NCBI RefSeq assembly: GCF_016653615.1
Contig: NZ_CP067393.1
Coordinates: 2,309,673 to 2,373,672 of the forward strand
Direction: 5' to 3'
DNA from: Entomomonas asaccharolytica
Lineage (GTDB): Bacteria > Pseudomonadota > Gammaproteobacteria > Pseudomonadales > Pseudomonadaceae
DNA length: 64,000 nucleotides
This document shows positions 56,505 through 64,000 of this stretch, piece after piece (positions within the stretch are counted from its first letter, which is position 1; the number at the start of each line of letters is the position of its first letter). The translations under genes were made by a program, and so were the position numbers. The notes beneath the pieces were generated by a model that saw nothing but the letters and a program-made list of their open reading frames with translations, searched no databases and was not told the origin of the DNA.

Positions 56505-58472
56505 TTAAAGTAACATTGAACGGATATCTGCCAACACGTCCGCTAAACGCTTAGTAAAGCGTGCTGCTGCTGCACCATTAATCACACGGTGATCGTATGA
56601 TAATGATAAGGGCAACATTAAGCGTGGTTGGAAGCCTTTACCGTCCCAAACGGGTTGCATAGTTGCTTTATTCACACCAAGAATAGCTACCTCAGGGGCA
56701 TTAACGATAGGTGTAAAACCTGTACCGCCAATATGACCTAAACTAGAAATAGTGAAACAAGCGCCTTGCATTTCGTCTGGTTTTAACTTCTTATCCCGTG
56801 CTTTAGCCGCTAAATCAGCCGCTTCTTTCGCTAACTCAAATAAGCTCTTCTTATCTGCATCGCGAATAACAGGCACTAATAAGCCATCGGGCGTATCAAC
56901 CGCAAAGCCAATATGCACATACTTCTTACGGATAAGTGCTTTACCACTAGGCACTAAAGAACTGTTAAAGTCTGGCATTTCTAACAATAGATATGCACAA
57001 GCCTTAATTAAGAAAGGTAACAAGGTGAGCTTAACGCCTTTCTTATCACCTAGTGCTTTTTGCGCCACACGGAATGCTTCAAGCTCAGTAATATCAGACT
57101 GATCGAACTGAGTAACATGTGGCACGTTAACCCAACTGCGATGTAAATTGACTGCAGCGATTTGCATTAAGCGCGTCATGGCTACTTCTTCAATCTCACC
57201 AAAGCGACTGAAATCTACTTCAGGGATTGGAGGAATGCCAGAACCACCAGTAACAGCTGCACCACCGCCAGACTTAGCTTGTTGCATTTGTTGCTTAACA
57301 TAACTTTGCACGTCTTCTTTAAGAATCCGTCCCCGTGGACCAGTTGCTTTAACTGCAGCTAAATCCACCCCAAAATCACGAGCGATCATACGAACCGCAG
57401 GGCCTGCATGAACTTTTTTACTGCTACCAGACGCTTCTGCTTGCTTACTAGCAGGTGCCGCAGTAGCGGTAGCCGTAGCTCGCACTTGGTTAGCAGAAGG
57501 TGAGGTTTGTGCTACATCAGTAGTTTGCTGTTTAGCTGGTTCAGCATTATCAGTAGCAGTACTATCGCCTTCCACTTCTAATTCAAGCATTGGGTCACCA
57601 TCTTTTAATGAGTCACCCATCTTAAATAATAACTTCTTAACAATACCTGCTTTAGGGGTTGGTACTTCCATACTAGCTTTAGCAGATTCTAGGGTAACAA
57701 TGCTTTGCTCAGCTTCTACCTTATCGCCTACTTTTACTAATATTTCAATAACTTCGCCTTCACCACCAATATTAGGTACGTTAATTTGCTCTACACCACC
57801 TTTAGTAGCTGGTGCTTGTGCCGCAGCTTTAGGTGTTGCCGCTGGTGCTTCTTCTTGCTTAGCAGGTTCAGCTTGTGCAGGAGCAGGAGTAACATCACCC
57901 TCAACCTCTAACTCAAGCATTGGGTCACCATCTTTTAGTGAGTCACCCATTTTGAATAATAGCTTCTTAACAATACCTGCTTTAGGTGTAGGTACTTCCA
58001 TACTGGCTTTAGCTGACTCTAGCGTTACAATGCTTTGTTCAGCTTCAACACGGTCACCCACCTTAACAAGAATCTCAATAACTTCACCTTCGCCACCAAT
58101 GTTAGGTACATTGATTTGCTCTACACCACCTTTAGCTTTTGCTGCTGGTTTTTCAGCGGCTGCTTTAGGTTCAGCTTTAGCTTCTTGTTGAGGCTCTGCT
58201 TTTTGCTCTTTAGCAGGTTCAGCTTGCTTAGCTTCTGAACTACCTTCAGTTTCTAATTCAAGCATAGGATCACCTTCTTTCAAGGTATCTCCCATCTTAA
58301 ATAGAATTTTCTTAACAACCCCTGCCTTAACACTAGGTACTTCCATACTGGCTTTAGCTGATTCTAGAGTTACTATGCTTTGCTCGGCCTCAATACGATC
58401 ACCAACCTTTACAAGTATCTCAATAACCTCGCCTTCTCCGCCAATATTGGGTACGTGAATAGTTTCACTCAT
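56505..58472 (-). CDS. aceF: Pyruvate dehydrogenase E2, dihydrolipoamide acetyltransferase, three lipoyl domains
   Basis: 655-residue E2 core of the pyruvate dehydrogenase complex. Three lipoyl domains at about 1-76, 116-193 and 226-303 carry lipoyl Lys 40, 155 and 265 (ESAKASMEV), joined by Ala/Pro/Glu linkers. Then the E1/E3-binding domain (GPAVRMIARDFGVDLAAVKATGPRGRI in parts) and the catalytic domain with DHRVINGAAAARF. Domains 2 and 3 differ at one residue. It lies 24 bases after aceE. AGGAG precedes the ATG. Confidence 0.98.
   Translation of the reverse strand: MSETIHVPNIGGEGEVIEILVKVGDRIEAEQSIVTLESAKASMEVPSVKAGVVKKILFKMGDTLKEGDPMLELETEGSSEAKQAEPAKEQKAEPQQEAKAEPKAAAEKPAAKAKGGVEQINVPNIGGEGEVIEILVKVGDRVEAEQSIVTLESAKASMEVPTPKAGIVKKLLFKMGDSLKDGDPMLELEVEGDVTPAPAQAEPAKQEEAPAATPKAAAQAPATKGGVEQINVPNIGGEGEVIEILVKVGDKVEAEQSIVTLESAKASMEVPTPKAGIVKKLLFKMGDSLKDGDPMLELEVEGDSTATDNAEPAKQQTTDVAQTSPSANQVRATATATAAPASKQAEASGSSKKVHAGPAVRMIARDFGVDLAAVKATGPRGRILKEDVQSYVKQQMQQAKSGGGAAVTGGSGIPPIPEVDFSRFGEIEEVAMTRLMQIAAVNLHRSWVNVPHVTQFDQSDITELEAFRVAQKALGDKKGVKLTLLPFLIKACAYLLLEMPDFNSSLVPSGKALIRKKYVHIGFAVDTPDGLLVPVIRDADKKSLFELAKEAADLAAKARDKKLKPDEMQGACFTISSLGHIGGTGFTPIVNAPEVAILGVNKATMQPVWDGKGFQPRLMLPLSLSYDHRVINGAAAARFTKRLADVLADIRSMLL
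57564..58127 (-). repeat. Near-identical lipoyl domains 2 and 3 of aceF
   Basis: Copies at 58127-57894 and 57797-57564 (period 330 bp) encode 78-residue lipoyl segments differing at only one position (Arg/Lys after KVGD), while the DNA differs at many third positions. Domain 1 (58472-58245) is more diverged. Confidence 0.9.
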
Positions 58473-58496
58473 TTGTATTCTCCTATTCCGTAGCCA

Positions 58497-61148
58497 TTAG
58501 CAATCAAGTGGATTAGTTTTTTCTGGATCAATACCAAACTTCTTAATCGCATCAGCCACCACGGTTGGTTTAATCTCACCACGTGCTGCTAGGGCTTCTA
58601 ACGCAGCCACTACAATCCAATGACGATCTACTTCAAAGAAGTTACGTAAGTTAGCACGGCTATCACTACGCCCGAAACCATCAGTACCTAACACTTTATA
58701 ATCCGTAGGCACCCATTGACGTACTTGATCCGCTAATAACTTCATATAGTCTGTTGAAGCAATAACTGGACCTTGTGCTTTTTCTAGGCACTCGGTGATA
58801 TATGCTTTCTTAGGTTTAGCCGTTGGGTGTAAACGGTTCCAACGCTCAACTTCTAAACCATCGCGACGTAATTCATTAAAGCTTGGTACGCTCCATACAT
58901 CAGCAGCCACTTTATATTCTTTACGAAGAATCTCAGCAGCAGCACGTACTTCACGTAAAATAGAGCCCGCACCTAACAGTTGAACACGTTGTTTAGATTT
59001 AGACTTATCAGCTTCTAATAAGTACATACCTTTTACAATCGCTTCTTCAACACCTTTAACTTTAGGTAACGCAGGTTGAATATAATTTTCGTTTAGCACG
59101 GTTAAGTAATAGAAAATACTCTTACCTTCTTCCACCATTTCTTTAATACCATGGCGGATGATGATAGCTAACTCATAAGCATAGGTTGGATCATAACTAC
59201 GGCAATTAGGAATAGTACCTGCAAGAATATGGCTATGGCCATCTTCATGCTGCAAACCTTCACCATTTAATGTAGTACGACCTGATGTACCGCCAATTAA
59301 GAACCCATTGGCACGGCTATCACCTGCCGCCCAAGCCAAGTCACCTATACGTTGGAAACCAAACATAGAATAGAACACATAGAAAGGTAACATGGGTTGA
59401 TTATGGGTACTATAAGAAGTACCTGCAGCAATCCAAGAGGACATTGCACCTGCTTCGTTGATACCTTCTTCTAAAATTTGACCTTTCTTATCTTCACGAT
59501 AGAACATCACTTGGTCTTTATCTACTGGCTCATATAACTGACCCACAGATGAATAGATACCCAATTGACGGAACATACCTTCCATACCGAAAGTACGCGC
59601 TTCATCAGGAACGATAGGAACGATACGGCTACCAAGATCTTTATCTTTTACTAAATGCGCTAAGATACGCACAAATGACATAGTAGTAGAGATTTCACGA
59701 TCACCAGAACCATCTAAAATTGCTTTTAAGGTATCTAATGATGGTGTAGGAATACTAATACTCTTAGTGCGACGACTAGGAACATAGCCACCTAACGCTT
59801 CACGACGGGAACGAATATATTTAATTTCAGGGCTATCTTCAGCAGGACGGAAGAATGGAATATTGCCAATATCTTTATCAGATACAGGTACATCAAACTT
59901 ATCACGGAAGTTTTTAATAACTGCATCAGTTAACTTCTTATCGTTATGGGCAGTATTTTGACCCGCTGTACCTAAGATACCATAACCTTTAATGGTCTTA
60001 GCTAAGATAACCGTTGGTTGTCCAACGTGATTTACCGCTTGATGGTAAGCAGCATACACTTTAAATGGATCATGACCACCGCGGTTTAATGCCCAAATAT
60101 CATCATCACTCAAATCCTTAACCATGTCTAACAGTTCAGGATAAGCGCCAAAGAAATGCTTACGAACAAAAGCACCATCTTTTGCTTTATAGTTTTGATA
60201 ATCTCCGTCTACTACTTCTTCCATACGGCGTTGTAATAAACCATCTTTATCTTTAGCAAATAAAGGATCCCATAAACGACCCCAAATTACTTTATTTACA
60301 TTCCAACCAGCACCACGGAATACACCTTCAAGTTCTTGAATGATTTTACCGTTACCACGTACAGGGCCATCTAAACGCTGTAAGTTACAGTTAATCACAA
60401 AAATAAGGTTATCTAATTTTTCGCGGCCTGCTAATGAAATAGCACCTAAGGTTTCTGGCTCATCTGTTTCGCCATCACCAATAAAACACCATACTTTTTG
60501 TTTACCTGGGGTAATAAAACCACGATGTTCTAAGTATTTCATAAAACGAGCTTGGTAAATCGCTTGGATTGGCCCTAAACCCATAGATACGGTTGGGAAC
60601 TGCCAAAAATCTGGCATTAACCAAGGATGTGGGTATGAGGATAAACCTTTACCACCCACTTCTTGACGATAATTATCTAATTGCTCTTCTGTTAAACGAC
60701 CTTCAATAAATGCACGGGCATAGATACCTGGTGCAGTATGGCCTTGGAAAAATACCAAGTCACCACCATGTTCTTCTGTAGGGCCTTTAAAGAAATAGTT
60801 AAAACCAACATCATAAAGCGTTGCACTGGAAGCAAAACTACCAATATGTCCACCTAGATCAGGATCTTTACGGTTAGCACGCACCACCATCGCCATTGCA
60901 TTCCAACGGACTAATGAGCGGATACGACGCTCCATAAACATATCACCAGGTAATGGCGGTTCTTCAGTTAATGGAATCGTATTACGATAAGGTGTATTAA
61001 TCGTATAAGGTAGTTTTACACCATTGCGTGTCGCCCACTCTCCCATTCTAGTCATCAAGTATTGAGCGCGTTCTTCACCCTCGTTCTCAACCACTGACTC
61101 TAGGGAATCAACCCATTCTTTTGTTTCTATGGGATCAAGATCTTGCAT
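58497..61148 (-). CDS. aceE: Pyruvate dehydrogenase E1 component (homodimeric)
   Basis: 883-residue thiamine-diphosphate E1 that decarboxylates pyruvate. TPP motif GDGETDEPETLGA through INCNLQRLDGPVRGN, and the substrate channel GHIGSFASSATLYDVG are intact; length is standard for AceE. GGAG precedes the ATG. First gene of aceE-aceF. The 246-base leader contains an inverted repeat. Confidence 0.98.
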   Translation of the reverse strand: MQDLDPIETKEWVDSLESVVENEGEERAQYLMTRMGEWATRNGVKLPYTINTPYRNTIPLTEEPPLPGDMFMERRIRSLVRWNAMAMVVRANRKDPDLGGHIGSFASSATLYDVGFNYFFKGPTEEHGGDLVFFQGHTAPGIYARAFIEGRLTEEQLDNYRQEVGGKGLSSYPHPWLMPDFWQFPTVSMGLGPIQAIYQARFMKYLEHRGFITPGKQKVWCFIGDGETDEPETLGAISLAGREKLDNLIFVINCNLQRLDGPVRGNGKIIQELEGVFRGAGWNVNKVIWGRLWDPLFAKDKDGLLQRRMEEVVDGDYQNYKAKDGAFVRKHFFGAYPELLDMVKDLSDDDIWALNRGGHDPFKVYAAYHQAVNHVGQPTVILAKTIKGYGILGTAGQNTAHNDKKLTDAVIKNFRDKFDVPVSDKDIGNIPFFRPAEDSPEIKYIRSRREALGGYVPSRRTKSISIPTPSLDTLKAILDGSGDREISTTMSFVRILAHLVKDKDLGSRIVPIVPDEARTFGMEGMFRQLGIYSSVGQLYEPVDKDQVMFYREDKKGQILEEGINEAGAMSSWIAAGTSYSTHNQPMLPFYVFYSMFGFQRIGDLAWAAGDSRANGFLIGGTSGRTTLNGEGLQHEDGHSHILAGTIPNCRSYDPTYAYELAIIIRHGIKEMVEEGKSIFYYLTVLNENYIQPALPKVKGVEEAIVKGMYLLEADKSKSKQRVQLLGAGSILREVRAAAEILRKEYKVAADVWSVPSFNELRRDGLEVERWNRLHPTAKPKKAYITECLEKAQGPVIASTDYMKLLADQVRQWVPTDYKVLGTDGFGRSDSRANLRNFFEVDRHWIVVAALEALAARGEIKPTVVADAIKKFGIDPEKTNPLDC

Positions 61149-61273
61149 AGCTTGCTCCAGTCTCTATAGTAAAGCTTCTTTTGAAAGCTGTGAAATTCAC
61201 AATCCTGTTATAGATTGTTAATCGCTTATTTATAATCGGCTTATAAACTACTAAGCCTCTTTTTATTGATTCA

Positions 61274-61300
61274 TTTTTCAGGATTGATGAGCCTGAAAAA
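61274..61300. promoter_or_regulatory. Inverted repeat in the aceE upstream region
   Basis: 9-bp perfect arms (TTTTTCAGG / CCTGAAAAA) with a 9-base spacer, about 126 bases before the aceE start and 95 bases before the acyltransferase gene's stop side. It may be a terminator of opposite-facing transcription or an operator; undecided. Confidence 0.35.
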
Positions 61301-61394
61301 ATCATCGATGAACCATAACCGTTTATTATACTATATCCTTGAATACTTCATATTCCCTAAAACTAAAAAATCTTTACTTTTTCTCCAGATTTCA

Positions 61395-62327
61395 TCACTT
61401 CTTTTTATACAGTGATGGCTCTCCCTCAGGTCGTGTTTTAAAGCGACGATGAGCCCATAGATATTGATCTATCTGCTCTTTAACGCACTTTTCAACCCAT
61501 TGATTTATAATTAAACAATCTACCTGTTCTGACTCACTGGGGAAATTATCCAAAGGTGGGTAAATTATTAACTCATAGCCACTACCATCAGCCAAAGGCT
61601 TCTGTACAAAAGGGATCACTTTTGCCTTAGTTAAACGGGCAAATTTTGTGGTAGCTGTCACCGTAGCTGCAGGTATACCAAACAATGGCACAAATACACT
61701 GCGCTTAGCACCATAATCTTGATCAGGCGCATACCAAATAGTCTCGCCATTTTTTAACACTCTGGCCATGGCGCGTATATCATCTCGTTCTATGGCTTCA
61801 CTTTCTGGATTCATTCGCTCACGTCCAGAACGTTGTATATAGTCAAAAAAAGCATTACCGTGCTCGCGGTACATACCCGTTAGTGGACATAAGGTAGCGA
61901 GCATTGCTGCACCAATCTCTAAGGTAGTAAAGTGTAGGGCTAGCAAAATAACGCCTTGCTTTTCTTGTTGTGCTAGTTGTATATGTTCAAGACCTTCTAC
62001 TTTTTTAATTAATTTAGAGAGTCGTTTTTTAGGCCACCACCAACTAATAGCCATCTCTGCAAAAGCGATTCCCATAGCAGCAAAATTTCTTTTCGTAATT
62101 TGCTTTCTATCTTCTGCTGACATTTCAGGAAAGCATAACTCAAGATTACGTTCTACAATACGTCGCCTTGAGCCCGCTAGGTAATAAACAATACCACCAA
62201 AACCAGCGCCTAATTTTCTAAGCCACTTATAAGGTAATAGTACCAATAACCACAATACAATTAGCCCTAACCACAATAGCCAATAACGAGGGTGTAAAAA
62301 ATTTCTCTTAAAGACAACTCTAGCCAT
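61395..62327 (-). CDS. Lipid A biosynthesis acyltransferase (LpxL/HtrB family)
   Basis: 310-residue inner-membrane acyltransferase adding a secondary acyl chain to lipid A. N-terminal hydrophobic helix at about 15-32; catalytic HX4E motif HFTTLE; later blocks GMYREHGNAFFD, IWYAPDQDYG and RRFKTRPEGE fit the family. Starts one base into the preceding stop, so coupled to the dehydrogenase gene. Which chain it adds (LpxL, LpxM or LpxP type) cannot be told here. Confidence 0.92.
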   Translation of the reverse strand: MARVVFKRNFLHPRYWLLWLGLIVLWLLVLLPYKWLRKLGAGFGGIVYYLAGSRRRIVERNLELCFPEMSAEDRKQITKRNFAAMGIAFAEMAISWWWPKKRLSKLIKKVEGLEHIQLAQQEKQGVILLALHFTTLEIGAAMLATLCPLTGMYREHGNAFFDYIQRSGRERMNPESEAIERDDIRAMARVLKNGETIWYAPDQDYGAKRSVFVPLFGIPAATVTATTKFARLTKAKVIPFVQKPLADGSGYELIIYPPLDNFPSESEQVDCLIINQWVEKCVKEQIDQYLWAHRRFKTRPEGEPSLYKKK

Positions 62328-63265
62328 TAATACTCCTGATTAAAATCTACTTGGCCAAGCAGTGGCTGTTGCTTTTGAAAACGTTCTAAGTTACGGCTGA
62401 ATAAATTAAAAACCAGAGGTGGTAGGCTGATCGCGGCTGTGTGCTCTGTAATTAGCAAATTTGGCACTCGCCAAAATAAATGGTTTGCAGGTAAAGGTTC
62501 AGTTCTAAATACGTCTAATACTGCCAAACTAGGACGCCCTTTATCTAAAGCAATAATAAGCTCCTCATCAACAATGGCTGTACCACGCCCTGCATTAATA
62601 AATACCGCACCCTGTTTCATTTTTGCAAAAATCTTAGCATCAAAAATATTTTGTGTACTAGGCGTATCAGGCAATAAACTAATCACATAATCAGCCGCTG
62701 TGACATATTCTGCTAATTCAGTTAATGCACCCACTTTTTCAAAAGGTGGTAGCTCTTTTGCCGTAGTAGCAATACCAAAAAGTTTGACGCCAAACGGCTT
62801 AAGGAATTTAGCAACCCCTGTACCAATAGTACCAGCACCAACAATTAATACCTGCTTACCATGCAAAGTAGAAGGTCGATCAGCTATCCAATGTTGTCTT
62901 TGCTGTGCCGCATATCGTTGCAACAATTGACGCTCATGAGCTAACATATAGGTTAATACATATTCAGCCATTAACTGGTCGAATACCCCTACCGCAGGAC
63001 TTAACACATAATCTTTAGGTAAATTATGTGCCATTAAGGGTGCAATTCCTGCAAATACTGATTGAATCCATTGTGGCGTATTAACGCCCTCTTTTAATAA
63101 GTCTGCACATTGATTAGGAGAACCTAGCCATATATCACACTGATTAGCAATTTCTTTTAAGGAGGCTACATCATTACCTGCAAATAACTCACAGTCAGGA
63201 TATTTTTGCTCCACTAACGGAATATAAGCTGAATAGTCTTTATCAATAATTAACAACTTATTCAT
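62327..63265 (-). CDS. D-2-hydroxyacid dehydrogenase (GhrA-like)
   Basis: 312-residue NAD(P)-dependent dehydrogenase. Rossmann loop [18 protein letters not shown], catalytic Arg in [13 protein letters not shown], catalytic His in [10 protein letters not shown]. Lacking the specificity-defining context, it may reduce glyoxylate, hydroxypyruvate or a related 2-keto acid. Overlaps ycgL by 4 bases; Pseudomonas has the same rnd-ycgL-dehydrogenase order. Confidence 0.88.
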   Translation of the reverse strand: MNKLLIIDKDYSAYIPLVEQKYPDCELFAGNDVASLKEIANQCDIWLGSPNQCADLLKEGVNTPQWIQSVFAGIAPLMAHNLPKDYVLSPAVGVFDQLMAEYVLTYMLAHERQLLQRYAAQQRQHWIADRPSTLHGKQVLIVGAGTIGTGVAKFLKPFGVKLFGIATTAKELPPFEKVGALTELAEYVTAADYVISLLPDTPSTQNIFDAKIFAKMKQGAVFINAGRGTAIVDEELIIALDKGRPSLAVLDVFRTEPLPANHLFWRVPNLLITEHTAAISLPPLVFNLFSRNLERFQKQQPLLGQVDFNQEY

Positions 63266-63567
63266 ACTGGATCATTAAACCTCAATAATTCATCAGGTAA
63301 ACTCATCAACTCATCTTCTTCTGGAGGAGGTGGCATTTGTAGATGAAAGCCTTGTTGTTCGATATTAGCTAAAACTTGGACAGCATCTTCTCTAGCAAGT
63401 TTACGATTAGTAGTTAGCAATAAATCAAAGACGGGTTGCGGCTTGCCAAATACACTTAATAACTCCTCAGGAACCCGTTCTAAACCCTCTTTTTTATCCA
63501 CATACAAATACATTTCATTTTTACGTGGACTTTTAAAAATAGAACAAATACGTTTTTCAATTGCCAT
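63262..63567 (-). CDS. ycgL: YcgL domain protein
   Basis: 101-residue YcgL family protein: [21 protein letters not shown], then [15 protein letters not shown]. Small cytoplasmic protein of unknown role, conserved next to rnd. It lies 15 bases after the rnd stop. Confidence 0.93.
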   Translation of the reverse strand: MAIEKRICSIFKSPRKNEMYLYVDKKEGLERVPEELLSVFGKPQPVFDLLLTTNRKLAREDAVQVLANIEQQGFHLQMPPPPEEDELMSLPDELLRFNDPV

Positions 63568-63582
63568 AATTTTAAGCTCTGT

Positions 63583-64000
63583 TTAATTTAATGCTTGTAT
63601 TAAAATGTCAGATAATATTTCTTTACGCCAACCTTTTAAACTATCAGGCAACTGATAATCTTTACTAGCTTGAACTGAATATAATATTTTTTCAATTATC
63701 CTTTTGCGCCATAATAACTCAGGACAAATGTCTAACTCGGTAGCTTTATGCTGTACTAGCTTTTTTAACTCTTTAGCAAGCTTGCCACTATTCACTGATA
63801 ACGGCCTATCTATTCGTTGTGGCCAATCTTGTTGATCAATCTTAGCGGCTTTTTCAATGACTGCTAAAAGCGCATCGCCCTCTTTACGCAAAGTTCTAGG
63901 ATGTAATTCAGGTGTTTTTGCTAGTGCGACTAAATTATTAGGCTGGTACTTAGCCATCATTAACAAACTATTGTCTTTTAACAATCGACCTCTGGCAATA
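63583..64000 (-). CDS. rnd: Ribonuclease D (partial, 5' end outside window)
   Basis: C-terminal part of RNase D, a 3'-5' exonuclease of tRNA maturation; the frame stays open to the right edge. The visible 138 residues cover the helical HRDC region (GRLLKDNSLLMMAKYQP, then LHPRTLRKEGDALLAVIEKA). The catalytic DEDD domain lies outside. Followed by ycgL as in Pseudomonas. Confidence 0.9.
   Translation of the reverse strand, partial: IARGRLLKDNSLLMMAKYQPNNLVALAKTPELHPRTLRKEGDALLAVIEKAAKIDQQDWPQRIDRPLSVNSGKLAKELKKLVQHKATELDICPELLWRKRIIEKILYSVQASKDYQLPDSLKGWRKEILSDILIQALN

Noticed and set aside
1-64000. CRISPR arrays, tRNA/rRNA genes, insertion sequences, prophage
   Set aside because: Scanned by eye on both strands: no regularly spaced short repeats, no transposase or integrase motifs and no cloverleaf or rRNA stretches noticed. 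Weak evidence, since no computation was run.

Overview
The window is ordinary chromosomal DNA of an AT-rich gammaproteobacterium. It has about 60 protein genes, and I saw no tRNA, rRNA, CRISPR array or transposase. Gene order matches Pseudomonas in many blocks: recQ/YecA-family, the Bat operon, dsbD-aroQ-accB-accC-prmA, algU-mucA-mucB-mucD-lepA-lepB-rnc-era, ygfZ/sdhE, pepN-DUF2797-yeaC, thiS-thiG-trmB, earP-efp, and rnd-ycgL-2-hydroxyacid dehydrogenase. The codon use is far more AT-rich than in Pseudomonas. I infer a low-GC member of or near the Pseudomonadaceae, perhaps insect-associated and Entomomonas-like. That assignment comes from synteny and protein resemblance, not from a search.

Layout: 1-2350 holds a partial tyrosine phosphatase and recQ. 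2492-10107 holds a YecA-family protein and a six-gene MoxR/DUF58/Bat envelope-stress operon. 10255-12804 holds a spermidine-synthase-like enzyme and an orphan lipoprotein. 12869-15425 is a three-gene operon of a Ras-like GTPase, a roadblock protein and a repeat-bearing adaptor, which looks like a kinase-less version of the actinobacterial conservon. 15609-18323 holds an exported MORN-repeat protein, a pilin-like membrane protein and a Proteus-type lipase. 18436-24174 holds clpS, prmA, accCB, aroQ and dsbD. 24269-34025 is the era-rnc-lepBA / mucD-mucB-mucA-algU / ygfX-sdhE block, with ygfZ divergent. 35221-39688 is a cell-wall cluster with an LpoB/YcfL/COG3014 cassette and two NlpC/P60 lipoproteins. 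39924-49135 holds metY, an AI-2E permease, a glutamine-synthetase-family enzyme, pepN, DUF2797, yeaC and gltA. 49266-54635 holds DUF423, thiSG, csbD, DUF1328, trmB, earP, efp and a membrane protein. 54987-61148 holds msrA, panD and aceFE. 61395-64000 holds a lipid A acyltransferase, a hydroxyacid dehydrogenase, ycgL and the end of rnd.

Functional themes: the envelope dominates. AlgU with MucA and MucB senses envelope stress and probably autoregulates from an AlgU-type promoter at 33261-33287. MucD, DsbD, LepB, the Bat proteins, the LpoB cassette and the NlpC/P60 enzymes build or repair the envelope. Compared with Pseudomonas, several genes are absent from otherwise conserved neighbourhoods: nadB, mucC, recO/pdxJ after era, and clpA after clpS. 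Strong hairpins split the muc locus into algU-mucA, mucB and mucD units. The most interesting loci are the GTPase/roadblock/adaptor operon with its exact 96-bp tandem repeat, the pilin-like protein, and the cytoplasmic-looking lipase.
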